DNA of 64,000 bases from Argopecten irradians (GCF_041381155.1 NC_091135.1:69049418-69113417); one strand, 5' to 3'; positions 37,869 to 51,277 are shown, numbered from the stretch's first letter. The notes: generated from the sequence alone by a model not told the origin. Numbers and translations: made by a program.

Positions 37869-40800
37869 ATGCTGTTCACTACGTTGTCTATAGTTCTCTC
37901 GCTAATATGTAAGTATAATTCAAATACCTGTAGTTACATTTTGTTAGTTTTAACAGCTTACAGGTTGTGTATGATTTTTTTAGTAGGTCACTATTTCGGA
38001 TATGATGAATAAAAAGATGAATGGGATTTTGAAACTTTGATTTGAAAATGTAATAACTTACAATAATTGTCAAAAGGTTCGCGTGTGAAGGTCTTCTTGA
38101 ATTTTATATAGAATTTCTGTTATCGTTTCCAAATGAAATGTCTTGTATGTTCCCATAATGTCGCAAATTTAAAAAAAATTGAAATCATTAATATTACATA
38201 GTATCGTGATGCTTTAAACTACAATTGTATAAATGTAATATTGTTTATTAAAGATTATGGAACGCATTGATTCTATTATACTCTGTGATGATGTCGCGGA
38301 ACATTTACATCTATCAAAATTATTCAGAATACACTTGCCCTGTATGAGTATTCATGTACGGTTGTTTATCTAGAATTACTCACGCTCTTAAACTATGAAG
38401 GAGTTATTTAAATATAAATATCGTTGTAATAAATAGAGAATATATGTGCTAAAAGCGTTTCTATTGTACAAAAGTAAACTGATGGCTCAACATTCCTCTG
38501 GAAATTAATCGCATAATTACATTTGTTCTTAATCAGTTAATTTTTTCACAGGTTCTTGCAATGCTCCTGGACCTGCCTTTCCGCTATATAATTGGCCTCT
38601 ACATCAACAATCCAGTGTGTACGAGACCATGGAGGGTATTACACAGGACCCGACCCAATCCGGTATTCAATACAAGGAAGCACTCTACAGCAGTATCGAC
38701 ACAGTCTTCTTCGACGGCCTCAACTCGGTTGATGTAAACGTTGGACCTCACAGCTTTGAAGAACGAGACGACTACACCTTTACATTTTACATGAAACCAT
38801 CAAATATTGTCGTACGGGATAGATGTCTAATGCATTACCAAAGTACTGGCGGGACGACGTCTGTCAAGATGGTTCTACACCAGGGAACAGACCTACACAT
38901 CTACCGCACACTAAACACGGGTGCGTCGGAGTCGCTGTACTTTACAGGGACGGTTCAGACAAACCAGTGGCAGCTCTTCGCGGTTGCGGTGGATAATAGC
39001 ATGGGCAAGATAGCAGTCATCGTACTCAGTGTTGTAAAGGAAGAGCTTATAGGAGAGAAGAAACAAGCGTTTCAAACACCCGGCGTCCTCCGAATTGGCG
39101 GCTGTTTTGACAATAGTTTCCCCTCTTATACTGGCTCCGTCACATGCCTTTCCTTATTCGACGACAAGCTGCATGAGTCTGATTTGCATGATGTCGATGA
39201 AGCCTGCGAGGAAAGCACATATGTCTGCTATGCCTCTACCCGTGAGTGTATTTATTAGTCTTATCAAGTATTCATATGAATCTTCAGATCAGTTTAATAT
39301 CGAAATCCAACAGGTGCACCGACTGAGGCAATTACTGGAAACAAACCTAACTTCCCGTGCGATAAAAAAAATCAGGAAAATAAATCCCCGAACAAAAATA
39401 AATAGAAAATACGTATATATCCCGACATCAGACTAAACATACGTCTTAATTCCGATCGAAATCCAACAGGTGCACCGACTGAGGCAATTACTGGAAACAA
39501 ACCTAACTTCCCGTGCGATAAAAAAAATCAGGAAAATAAATCCCCGAACAAAAATAAATAGAAAATACGTATATATCCCGACATCAGACTAAACATACGT
39601 CTTAATTCCGATATCAATCAAAAAAATACATCTAAATATAGACATAAGACAGAACATTCGTCTATATCCCGACATCAGACAGAACATACGTATAGATCCC
39701 GACATCAGACAACATACGTCTTTATCTCGACACCAGACAGAACATACGTCTAGATCCCGTCAACAGACAGAACATACGTAGATCCTGACATCAGGCTGAA
39801 CATACGTATATCCCAACATCAGACAGAACATACGTCTTAATTCCGAAATCAAACAGAACATACATCTATATCTAGACATCAGGCAGACCATACGTCAATT
39901 TCTCGACATTAGACAGAACATACGTCTATATCTCGACATCACACAGTATATATGTTTCGATCCCGATATCAGACAGAACACACGTCTATATCTAGACATC
40001 AGACAAAACATACGTCTAGATCCCGTCTACAGACTGAACATACGTCTGGATCCCGACATCAGGCAGAAATACGTCTATATCTCGACACCAGACAGAAAAT
40101 ACGTCTATATCTCGACACCAGACAGAACAAACGTTAATATTCCGACATCAAACAGAACATACGTCTATATCTTGACACAAGACAGAACATATGTCTTTAT
40201 TTCGACATCAGACAGAAAATACGTCTAGATTTCGACATCAGACAGAACATTCGTCTAGATCCCGACACCAGACAGAACATACGTCTAGATCCCGACACCA
40301 GACAGAACATGCGTCTAAATTTCGTCATCCGACAGAACATGCGTCTAGATCTCGACATCAGACAGAACATTCGTCTAGATCCCGACACCAGACAGAACAT
40401 ACGTCTAGATCCCGACACCAGACAGAACATACGTCTAGATCCCGACACCAGACAGAACCTGCGTCTAGATTTCGGCATTCGACAGAACATGCGTCTAGAT
40501 CTCGACATCAGACCGATAAAAACGGCTTGACATGTACATCTCCACAAAACAATTTGGTTTACAATATAGTAGTATAATGATTGCAACTTGGTTGGTATTT
40601 AATATTTTCTGAACACGTCATGGTATCAAGCACGGCATGAAAACATATACCAGAACCTGTATTGAAATAGATAATACTTAAACACCTCCTCACCTATTTT
40701 GATATTATTCAAATGTAAACAAATTTTTTATTTAAAACGAACAGGGGTAATTACTAAACCCATTAACGGTTTTCTCAACAGCCACGCTGACTACAATTTT

Positions 40801-41494
40801 GAATTCAGCAACATGTCCATCTACTCCGTCTACAGTGACCTCTACTCCGTCTACAGTGACCTCTACTCCGTCTACAGTGACCTCTACTCCGTCTACAGTG
40901 ACCTCTACTCTATCTACAGTGACCTCTACTCCGTCTACTACTCTATCTACAGTGACCTCTACTCCGTCTACAGTGACCTCTACTCTGTCTACAGTGACCT
41001 CTACTCCGTCTACAGTGACCTCTACTCTGTCTACAGTGACCTCTACTCCGTCTACAGTGACCTCTACTCCGTCTACAGAGACCTCTACTCTGTCTACAGT
41101 GACCTCTACTCCGTCTACAGTGACCTCTACTCCGTCTACAGAGACCTCTACTCCGTTTACAGTGACCTCTACTCCGTCTTCAGTGATCTCTACTGAGTCG
41201 CCACTACATCCTCCACTTTATTTCACCGCCGTAATGTACATAGGTAATGACGTCACATTGGTAGAGTACGTCATGACGCAGGACCTCGTGCCCAACCCTG
41301 ACCTTCACCTGTATGTAGCAGCGTACCCGGATGTCAGTCTACTCCAGTGTGGTTCCAGTTGTATGATGGACATGACATGTAAATCGTTCAGTATTGAGGA
41401 ATTGTCGGATGGTCTCGGGACTTGTCGTATCTACAACATAATCATTACAACACACGTGTCCCTCTCACTGTCCGGTTATTATATGAAACAGTGA
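37869..41494 (+). CDS. Gene A: secreted LamG-like / mucin-repeat / PAN-like protein (3 exons, 480 aa)
   Basis: Exons are 37869-37908, 38552-39241 and 40782-41494, with donors gtaagt and gtgagt and acceptors ttttttcacag and tttctcaacag. Both introns are phase 1 and the joined frame is open to TGA at 41492. Residues 1-14 (MLFTTLSIVLSLIC) form a signal peptide. Residues of about 40-240 have the layout of a LamG/concanavalin-like beta sandwich (FTFYMKPSN, then NQWQLFAVAVDN, then GVLRIGGCFD, then GSVTCLSLFDDKL). Residues 256-382 are about 18 Ser/Thr/Pro repeats of the type TSTPSTV, likely O-glycosylated. Residues 390-480 hold a PAN/apple-like motif, CGSSCMMDMTCKSFS with a later Cys in GTCRIYN. The likely role is extracellular binding of glycans or matrix, inferred from domain type. 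It is in tandem with genes B and C on the same strand. The LamG exon is symmetric (1-1), fitting exon shuffling. Confidence 0.8.
39301..39612. repeat. 156-bp direct duplication in gene A intron 2
   Basis: 39301-39456 and 39457-39612 are essentially identical, each starting cgaaatccaacaggtgcacc and ending with a piece of the 30-bp repeat that follows. It lies directly after the splice donor of exon 2, and near-identity implies a recent event. Confidence 0.9.
39613..40512. repeat. 30-bp minisatellite in gene A intron 2
   Basis: About 30 units containing catcagacagaacatacgtc followed by tagatcccga. Units near 40190-40500 are the most regular, and the early ones are diverged and vary in length. 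A period of 30 gives open frames on both strands (for example SRSRHQTEHT), but the array lies within an intron bounded by good splice sites and the frames do not connect to the exons. Confidence 0.92.
40815..41196 (+). repeat. Coding 21-bp minisatellite of gene A
   Basis: About 18 tandem copies of acctctactccgtctacagt plus g, inside exon 3, encoding Ser/Thr/Pro heptads. The length is a multiple of three throughout. Changes are mostly ccg/ctg (Pro/Leu) and gtg/gag (Val/Glu). One partial unit at about 40935-40950 also keeps the frame. This is the mucin-like linker between the LamG and PAN-like parts. Confidence 0.95.
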
Positions 41495-42579
41495 GACACA
41501 TAAACGGAGAGGATGGAAATGTTATGGCAACATGAGCGAATGTAACGTCAACAATAACAACTGCAATCTCATATAAAACGTCTTATAGCATTTCATAAAG
41601 TGTGTTTTAACGTTTTGTTCTATCTGACTAATATTAAAGATTGTAACAACATTATTTATATATTTAATGATCATTTGAGTGTTGTACAAAAACAGATAAA
41701 TGAACAAAAAATATATATTTCAATATGATGTATATTGTAAACATTACATTATTGTACACGTATACATTTTTTTTGTTTCTTTATGAATGTCAGTTATGTT
41801 TCATCGAGTGAGATGAAAACGAGTGAAAAATATCGAAGTTTACACCTCACTAGGTGAAATATTTCTGGTATTCACCAAGCAAAACAATGATGAGTTAACA
41901 ATCAAAATGATATTTTTTCTGTCAATATTGCACTCAGATTGGTCAATAGCGAGTGAAAATATCAAAATTTATAGTTTGAAATATATATTGATATATATCG
42001 CTATTATGTACACCGAAACCCTTATATTTCACTGCGAAAATGTAAAAAAGTAATATAAAATTTAAAACTTTGTAACATTTTAATGCAGCATCTTATTTAA
42101 CTTTCGGTTCTAACGTTTGTTTTTTCCGCAATTGTGTATGCTATATAATTAGTGTAATAGCTACGTACCAGAGAAAACTTGATGTTTGATCCTGTCTCAT
42201 CACTGGTATGGTGCAGCTGAATGACGGACAATGTTGTCTACATTATATCGTACAGTTAACGTGTGATTTGTTTGGTTGATTTTAAATGGTAAAATATGTG
42301 TAAAAGTGGATCCTTCAGAAGAAATACACAACTAATACAGAAGATATATTACACCAAATTAAAATTCCATGATGTTTACAGAGCAAGCACACATACTGCC
42401 ATTGTTTTATCCTGAAAATAAAACTGGTGATTGTAAATAAAGACTGTTTTAGAAAGAAAATGGTTAAACATCCTTCAGTCGTGAAAAAAATACTCCACAA
42501 TTTCTTTGTTATTTGTCCAGATATCTTAACAGAAATTAATAAGTACATTGATTTTAAACCAGCGTATCAAAGTTATATA
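41495..42579. other. Downstream region of gene A
   Basis: A possible poly(A) signal variant attaaa lies at 41632. The block 41790-42050 (gagtgagatgaaaacgagtg onward) looks like a dispersed repeat but has no clear ends. No other gene was seen. Confidence 0.4.
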
Positions 42580-42713
42580 GTCCGCTTAACCTGCCTATAA
42601 TATTAGGCTTTTTAATTTCATTTGATTTGCCTAATAAGTATTAGGCAAAATAATATGTATTAGGCAAAATAAAACAAATAAAAAATCTTATAATACAGGC
42701 AGGTTTAGCAGAC
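42580..42713. mobile_element. Small MITE with TA target duplication
   Basis: The ends gtccgcttaacctgcctata and its inverted counterpart tacaggcaggtttagcagac form arms of roughly 50 bp with a few mismatches. Inside, tgcctaat and attaggca occur repeatedly. TA flanks both sides (42578-42579 and 42714-42715). This suggests a Tc1/mariner-type MITE. Confidence 0.65.
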
Positions 42714-42851
42714 TAGCTTTCATAAAGTAAAATCCTGTCCAATAATTGAAGCCTGATGGTTGATACCAGCAATGAGACAAACATAATGGATTATTTGGTG
42801 CGATAGCTGAACCTCCATACCAGTAATTTTATTGTTCCAGCAGCTCATTAC

Positions 42852-43713
42852 GTTACAGTAAGACAGACATATCGGTATATAATACTTGGTGGTATACAGT
42901 AAGACAGACATATCGGTATATAGTGCTTGGTGGTATACAGTAAGACAGACATATCGGTATATAGTGCTTGGTGGTATACAGTAAGACAGACATATCGGTA
43001 TATAGTACTTGTTGGTATACAGTAAGACAGACATATCGGTATATAGTGCTTGGTGGTATACAGTAAGACAGACATATCGGTATATAGTACTTGTTGGTAT
43101 ACAGTAAGACAGACATATCGGTATATAGTGCTTGGTGGTATACAGTGAGACAGACATATCGGTATATAGTGCTTGGTGGTATACAGTAAGACAGACATAT
43201 CGGTATATAGTACTTGGTGGTATACAGTAAGACAGACATATCGGTATATAGTGCTTGGTGGTATACAGTGAGACAGACATATCGGTATAAAGTGCTTGGT
43301 GGTATACAGTGAGACAGACATATCGGTATATAGTACTTGGTGGTATACAGTAAGACAGACATATCGGTATATAGTGCTTGGTGGTATACAGTGAGACAGA
43401 CATATCGGTATATAGTGCTTGGTGGTATACAGTGAGACAGACATATCGGTATATAGTACTTGGTGGTATACAGTAAGACAGACATATCGGTATATAGTAC
43501 TTGGTGGTATACAGTAAGACAGACATATCGGTATATAGTACTTGGTGGTATACAGTGAGACAGACATATCGGTATATAGTACTTGGTGGTATACAGTAAG
43601 ACAGACATATCGGTATATAGTATTTGGTGGTATACAGTAAGACAGACATATCGGTATATAGTACTTGGTGGTATACAGTAAGACAGCCATATCGGTATAT
43701 AGTACTTGGTGGA
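42852..43713. repeat. 41-bp minisatellite, about 21 units
   Basis: Tandem units containing gtaagacagacatatcggta followed by tatagtgcttggtggtataca. Variation is slight (gtgctt/gtactt, cagtaag/cagtgag). As 41 is not a multiple of three, minus-strand frames pass through all three phases of the unit and give three overlapping long open frames (CIPPSTIYRYVCLTVYH type), which are artefacts. Confidence 0.96.
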
Positions 43714-45164
43714 AAGGGTATAGGAGATATTTAAATTGGTGTAGAGAGCTGTGGTTGTTAGTAAAGAAGATCATGGGATTCAATGATTGGACTTAAGTCT
43801 TTTACTATGTCTACTTGAGTAAATTCACACTTCAGAATGATTTTTTTTCTTTGATTTTTTGTTTATTTTTATGGTGGAGTGCTTTACTCAAAGTTGAGTA
43901 ACTTGTCAACTTTGAGTCAATTATTAGACTTGAGCAAAAAAAATAAAAATACCTGAGAACAGTTTTATGGTACAAGGCGCTGCTCGTGTTTTCTAAAATA
44001 CACAAGGAATCATATTCAGATATATTATGTACATATTATACTGTACGTTATGTTTATTTTACTTATTGTAATAATGAACAGAAAAATAAAACTGAATAAA
44101 AACAGAATATGATAAAGGGTTGCTTACAACATGTAGAGTAAAACGTTTCAAACAAATAGCTAGTCTACTTCCTTACAATGTTTCGAGTATCTTGTAAAGC
44201 TTCTCAGTATGAGGATATGAAGGACATTCCACACATGGTGTACTAAACTAGGTAACATTCCGAAGCTCTTTGCTTACTTTAGTGAGCCCAATTAAGGAAA
44301 TACCTGTCCTCCATACCAAGCATATGAAAGAGTATGGTTCTGTCATATATCATGATTTATGAAAACTGTTTGCTAATGATATCGTATGTAACATGTCAAG
44401 CGCAATACAACTCTTTAAATACTAATCAACGTACTATTAGTTTTAATACATTTTATTATATTAACCTCTCATACATACACATACATTCGAAGTCAGGATT
44501 GGACGACAAGCCTATAGCTTATATTAATTCGTCTCCTAAATGATAAAAAGTCACTTAAGATAATTACTTTAACTTGACAGAAGGTGGTGTATAAAGTAAT
44601 GGTCACGACACGTATAAATAAAATGATTGGATACAAATTCACAGCTTAGTAGCCTCATTCAGAAACACCTATTTCTATAAAGGTGAGATGTCCTAGTTGT
44701 AAGATCTTTGTAATTACCCGGATGTCATAGTAGACGTTTCAGTATCGATCTCCAGCTTTAATGTTATACATATATGTAGTAACAATATGTAAACACAACA
44801 TTATGGTAGTATTATGACTATCTGGTATATTTCCCTGTCAATCTGTACTTATAAATATGAGTAATTGATCAACTTACTTAAACCCAGTACTAGACCGATT
44901 ATCCTATACAAACATCGTGTGTTATCACTATAACCCAGTTGAAACACTCCCCGTTGTACAACTACTCATTAGCCTAATGGTAATCCAATACAAACCATGC
45001 CTTCACGGACCATACTGGATATACTAACGTCTGCTATCTAACCTGTTTGAAGTTCCGCTAACACGACCTTTGCATCGGCTATCAACAATAGACTAATCAA
45101 GGTGAGTATCGTCAACTCTAACTAAAACTGCTCTCCTTCTAGTCCTACTTATGCAGAACCAAAA
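43714..45164. other. Non-coding stretch upstream of gene B
   Basis: AT-rich, with no supported gene. Just upstream of gene B, gtgagt at 45101 and ccttctag at 45135-45142 could be leader splice sites, but the implied intron of about 42 bp is too short to call. Confidence 0.4.
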
Positions 45165-46102
45165 ATGTCGAGATGTCCCCACTTCGGACTGGTCCTGTTC
45201 GGTCTCATCGGCACGGCTTGGAGCGGTAAGATGTTACTGTTTCTGAATTTTCTCAGAACGTTTAATATTTACAAAATAGAAGTTTAAAGAAGGAACATAC
45301 AAAACTATTTATTACGATGTTCTCTAGTTCTCAAGTTCACAAATCGCCATGTATACGTACTAAAATGTTCATTGAAAGTGCTCCATTGAATATGATGATT
45401 TTAAAATACGAGATAGACCTAATGCTAGAGATAGCTCAGATGACATTTTTATTTTTAAACCACTAAACTGTACATTTACTGCCAGTAAATGATTAGGTTA
45501 TTAGAAATAACATCGATACATTTTAACATGACATTAATATATTTCTAGTTAAGGAATGTCTTCAGTACCAGTGGTATCTCTCCGATTAATTCTAACAAAA
45601 ATATTGTATTTGATAAATAATCTCACACTACACATTTACATCAAAGTTGAACAAGAAATTCCTTTATCATCTTTTAATTTTTTTCAGTGAATTTAATGCA
45701 GCAAGATTTAGACGTAGTTCAGCTTCCCGAGGAAAATATTAACATCCAAACTATCACAGTACCGCAAACTACGACCACAGAATCACAAACTACGAGCACC
45801 ACAGAACCGCAAACTAAAACCACCGCGAAATCTCAAATTATATCCACCACACAACCGAAAACTACGACCACCACAGAACCGGAAAAATGACTACAGCGGT
45901 ACTAGAAATAAACTCTATCTCTAAACAGGGGTCTTCTACCGCCGCGATATCAGACTGGAGAAACAAGTGAAAATGTGGACAAAGCAAAATCTAAGGGGGA
46001 TTATACAATTACCAAAGTATATACTACAACCACAGGATATGAACCAGCAGGAACAATATTAACAACAACAACAACAAAAACAACAAAAACAACGGCGGCA
46101 GC

Positions 46103-46149
<47 letters not shown>

Positions 46150-49100
46150 CGGCAACAACAACAACAACAAAAATAACAACAACAACAACAACAACAAATA
46201 CACTAACTGAGGGATTTACGTCTTCAACAACCAAATTACAAATGTCTACAGCAAACGAGGCAGCGACAAATACAACAAATATAGCTGTAACAACAACATT
46301 AGCCGGAGCATCAGGAACTGCAATGACAACATCAGCGTCAACATCTAATTTACTAACAACTTCAACAACTACATCACCAGTAACTACAACAACTACATCA
46401 CCAACAACTACATCACCAACAACTACATCACCAACAACTACATCTCCAACAACTACATCACCAACGACTATATCACCAACAACTACATCACAAACGACTA
46501 CATCACCAACAACTACAACAACTTCGACACCAACAACTACAACAACTATATTACCAACAACTACATCACCAACAACTACATCACCAACAACTACATCACC
46601 AACAACTACATCACCAACAACTACAACAACTACATCACCAACAACTACAACAACTACATCACCAACAACTACATCATCAACAACTACAACAACTACACCA
46701 CCAACAGCTACAACAACTACATCACCAACAATTACAACAACTACATCACCAACAATTACAACAACTACATCACCAACAATTACAACAACTACATCACCAA
46801 CAATTACAACAACTACATCACCAACAATTACAACAACTACATCACCAACAACCTCAACAACTATATTACTAACAACTACATCACCAACAACTACAGCAAC
46901 GTCGTCACCAACAACTACAACAACTACATCACCAACAATTACAACAACTACATCACCAACAATTACAACAACTACATCACCAACAATTACAACAACTACA
47001 TTACCAACAACTACAACATCTACATCACCAACAATTACAACAACTACATCTCCAACAATTACAACAACTACATCACCAACAACTACATCACCAACAACTA
47101 CAACAACTACATCACCAACAAATATATCACCGACAACTACATCACCAATAACTACATCACCAACAATTACATCCTCAACAACTATAACAATAACTACATC
47201 ACCAACAATTACATCATCAACAACTACAACAATAACTACATCACCAACAACTACAACAACTACATCTCCAACAATTACAACAACTACATCACCAACAATT
47301 ACAACAACTACATCACCAACAATTACAACAACTACATCACCAACAATTACAACAACTACATCACCAACAACTACAACAACTACATCACCAACAACTACAA
47401 CAACTACATCACCAACAACTACAACAACTACACCACCAACAGCTACAACGACTACATCATCAACAACTTCAACGACTACATCACCAACAACTACATCACC
47501 AACAACTACATCACCAACAACTACATCACCAACAACTACATCACCAACAATTACAACAACTACATTACCAACAATTACAACAACTACATCACCAACAGTT
47601 ACAACAGCTACATCACCAACAATTACAACAACTACATCACCAACAATTACAACAACTACATCACCAACAATTACAACAACTACATAACCAACAACTACAT
47701 CACCAAGAACTACATCACCAACAATTACAACAACTACATCACCAACAATTACAACAACTACATCACCAACAACTACATCACCAACAACTACATCACCAAC
47801 AATTACAACAACTACATTTCCAACAATTACAATAACTACATCACCAACAGTTACAACAGCTACATCACCAACAATTACAACAACTACATCACCAACAATT
47901 ACAACAACTACATCACCAACAATTACAACAACTACATTACCAACAATTACAACAACTACATCACCAACAATTACAACAACTACATCACCAACAGTTACAA
48001 CAACTACATCACCAACAGTTACAACAACTACATTACCAATACTTACAACAACTACATCACCAACAATTACAACAACTACATCGCCAATAATTACAACAAC
48101 TACATCGCCAATAATTACAACATCTACATCACCAACAATTACAACAACTACATTACCAACAACAACAACAACTACATCGCCAACAATTACAACATCTACA
48201 TCACCAACAATTACAACAACTACATCACCAACAATTACAACAACTACATCACCAACAATTACAACAACTACATCGCCAATAATTACAACAACTACATCGC
48301 CAACAATTACAACATCTACATCACCAACAATTACAACAACTACATTACCAACAATTACAACAACTACATCGCCAACAATTACAACATCTACATCACCAAC
48401 AATTACAACAACTACATCACCAACAATTACAACAACTACATCGCCAACAATTACAACAACTACATTACCAACAATTACAACAACTACATCGCCAACAATT
48501 ACAACATCTACATCACCAACAATTACAACAACTACATCACCAACAACCTCAACAACTATATTACTAACAACTACATCACCAACAACTACAGCAACGTCGT
48601 CACCAACAACTACAACAACTACATCACCAACAATTACAACAACTACATCACCAACAATTAAAACAACTACATCACCAACAATTACAACAACTACATCTCC
48701 AACAATTACAACAACTACATCACCAACAACTACATCAACAATTACATCATCAACAACTACAACAATAACTACATCACCAACAACTACAACAACTACATCT
48801 CCAACAATAACAACAACTACATCACCAACAATTACAACAACTACATCTCCAACAATTACAACAACTACATCACCAACAATTACAACAACTACATCACCAA
48901 CAACTACAACAACTACATCACCAACAACTACAACAACTACATCACCAACAACTTCAACAACTACACCACCAACAGCTACAACGACTACATCATCAACAAC
49001 TTCAACGACTACATCACCAACAACTACATCACCAACAACTACATCACCAACAACTACATCACCAACAATTACAACAACTACATTACCAACAATTACAACA

Positions 49101-50866
49101 ACTACATCACCAACAGTTACAACAGCTACATCACCAACAATTACAACAACTACATCACCAACAATTACAACAACTACATCACCAACAATTACAACAACTA
49201 CATAACCAACAACTACATCACCAAGAACTACATCACCAACAATTACAACAACTACATCACCAACAATTACAACAACTACATCACCAACAACTACATCACC
49301 AACAACTACATCACCAACAATTACAACAACTACATTTCCAACAATTACAATAACTTATCACCAACAGTTACAACAGCTACATCACCAACAATTACAACAA
49401 CTACATCACCAACAATTACAACAACTACATCACCAACAATTACAACAACTACATCACCAACAATTACAACAACTACATCACCAACAATTACAACAACTAC
49501 ATCACCAACAATTACAACAACTACATTACCAACAATTACAACAACTACATCACCAACAATTACAACAACTACATCACCAACAATTACAACAACTACATCA
49601 CCAACAATTACAACAACTACATCACCAACAACTACAACAACTACATCACCAACAATTACAACAACTACATCACCAACAATTACAACAACTACATCACCAA
49701 CAATTACAACAACTACATCACCAACAATTACAACAACTACATCACCAACAATTACAACAACTACATTACCAACAAATTACAACAACTACATCACCAACAA
49801 TTACAACAACTACATCACCAACAATTACAACAACTACATCACCAACAATTACAACAACTACATCACCAACAATTACAACAACTACATCACCAACATTACA
49901 ACACTACATCACCAACAATTACAACAACTACATCACCAACAATTACAACAACTACATCACCAACAATTACAACAACTACATCACCAACAATTACAACAAC
50001 TACATCACCAACAATTACAACAACTACATCACCAACAATTACAACAACTACATTACCAATAATTACAACAACTACATCGCCAACAATTACAACAACTACA
50101 TCACCAACAATTACAACAACTACATTACCAACAATTACAACAACTACATTACCAACAATTACAACAACTACATCACCAACAATTACAACAACTACATCAC
50201 CAACAATTACAACAACTACATCACCAACAATCACCAACAATTACAACAACTACATCACCAACAATTACAACAACTACATCACCAACAATTACAACAACTA
50301 CATAACCAACAACTACATCACCAAGAACTACATCACCAACAACTACAACAACTACATTACCAACAACAACATCACCAAGAACAACACTAACGTCATCACC
50401 AACATCTAGTGTCCCAGTAACTACAACAGTTACGACACAAGCATTAACAACCATAATATCTCCTACTACCATAACCTCCACGGAACAAACGACTTCAACA
50501 CCAATAAGTGCATCCCCAATTACAACATCGACCGTACAGACAAGTACAACAACCATAGACTCCACAGTGGAACCCTTAACATTAACTGTTACTCAACCGA
50601 CATCTGTAGTTCTTTATCCAACCAACGGGACAACTGGTGGGAACTAATTCTTTATCCGACTAGGAGTCAACGTGACAGTGATATCACCTCCCGCAGACCA
50701 ACACCATGCCACTGGTACAGTCCGTTGTGATGAAATATGTGGTACACAGCCCGGCTGTTTATCCTTAACGTACTCTACAACACACAATTGTTCTTTGTTC
50801 CACCAGAGGTTACCGTCAACTTATCACATAGTGCAATATAACACTAACTATTACGAGTTTGTGTAG
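45165..50866 (+). pseudogene. Gene B: secreted Thr-rich mucin / PAN-like locus, disrupted
   Basis: Exon 1 (45165-45225) encodes the signal peptide MSRCPHFGLVLFGLIGTAWS and ends phase 1 at gtaag. Exon 2 begins after tttttttcag at 45688, in phase, and reads VNLMQQDLDVVQLPEENIN, then Thr-rich sequence. The frame meets TGA at 45888; the intervening 85 bp are open only in another frame, so two small frame changes or assembly errors are likely. The Thr array then runs open from before 45975 to TAA at 47685. The same nonsense unit recurs at 49203 and 50303, with several indels in between. After a TAA at 50645 the same frame gives a PAN-like end (VRCDEICGTQPGCLSLTYS, Cys in HNCSLF) to TAG at 50864. 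There is no LamG exon. As assembled it cannot make a full protein; a polymorphic mucin with sequence errors is the main alternative. Confidence 0.65.
46057..50370 (+). repeat. Thr-rich ACA/ACT array of gene B
   Basis: It starts with pure (aca)n at about 46063-46200, then a unique stretch, then thousands of bases of variants of ccaacaattacaacaactac atca, coding SPTITTTT and SPTTTT. Large internal duplications are visible: acctcaacaactatattact at 46851 recurs at 48546, and agctacaacgactacatcat at 47441 recurs at 48974. Small indels at about 49354, 49768, 49890 and 50230 change frame, with a net shift of one base. Antisense open frames (VVVIVGD repeats) are by-products. Confidence 0.95.
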
Positions 50867-50960
50867 GATCTGGATTGCTAGGGTCAGAAATTCATCTGTG
50901 TTTATGTTCGGTATGTTGGATGTTAATGTCAGGTCTTATCAGGACAATATACATGTATGG

Positions 50961-51277
50961 CATCCTCGATACTCTAGGGCTTCCGATCACTTACGATCTC
51001 TACACCCCTGGACTATCTCATAGTAAAACTGGAGGCAACAGAATAGAACAGGTAACTTAGTCATTTGATGTACATCAAAAGAGCCGTATAACGGTACACT
51101 GTGGTTGACTGTGTGACTTTGATGTTAGGCGTCGCTCTCTCTGTAGTCTTCAAAGGAAATCTTTGCTAGCCTGTGATTGGTCAAATGTTTTCAGCTGAGC
51201 TGCCTTCAATTTCACTATGAGATAGTCCAGGGGTGTAGAGATCGTAAGTGATCGGAAGCCCTGGAGTATCGAGGATG
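50961..51277. mobile_element. Palindromic MITE, 317 bp, with 9-bp target duplication
   Basis: Terminal inverted repeats of about 64 bp (50961-51024 and 51214-51277) begin catcctcgatactctagggc and end gccctggagtatcgaggatg. Flanks are catgtatgg on both sides (50952-50960 and 51278-51286), a perfect 9-bp target duplication. The family is shared with 16048-16130 and a solo end at 5334-5352. Long inverted repeats plus a 9-bp duplication point to a Mutator-like group; no transposase is present. It lies just downstream of the gene B stop. Confidence 0.85.

Noticed and set aside
40191-40586. Arg/Ser/His-rich frames (SRSRHQTEHT) on plus and their antisense
   Set aside because: They are a 30-bp intronic minisatellite lying between a good donor at 39242 and a good acceptor at 40781, not joined to the exons.
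42720-43783. Three overlapping minus-strand frames of 250-311 codons
   Set aside because: A 41-bp repeat cycles through all three phases, so each frame shows the same peptides in staggered order. This is a repeat artefact.
49896-50565. Minus-strand frames of VVVIVGD repeats
   Set aside because: They are antisense of the Thr-rich array of gene B.
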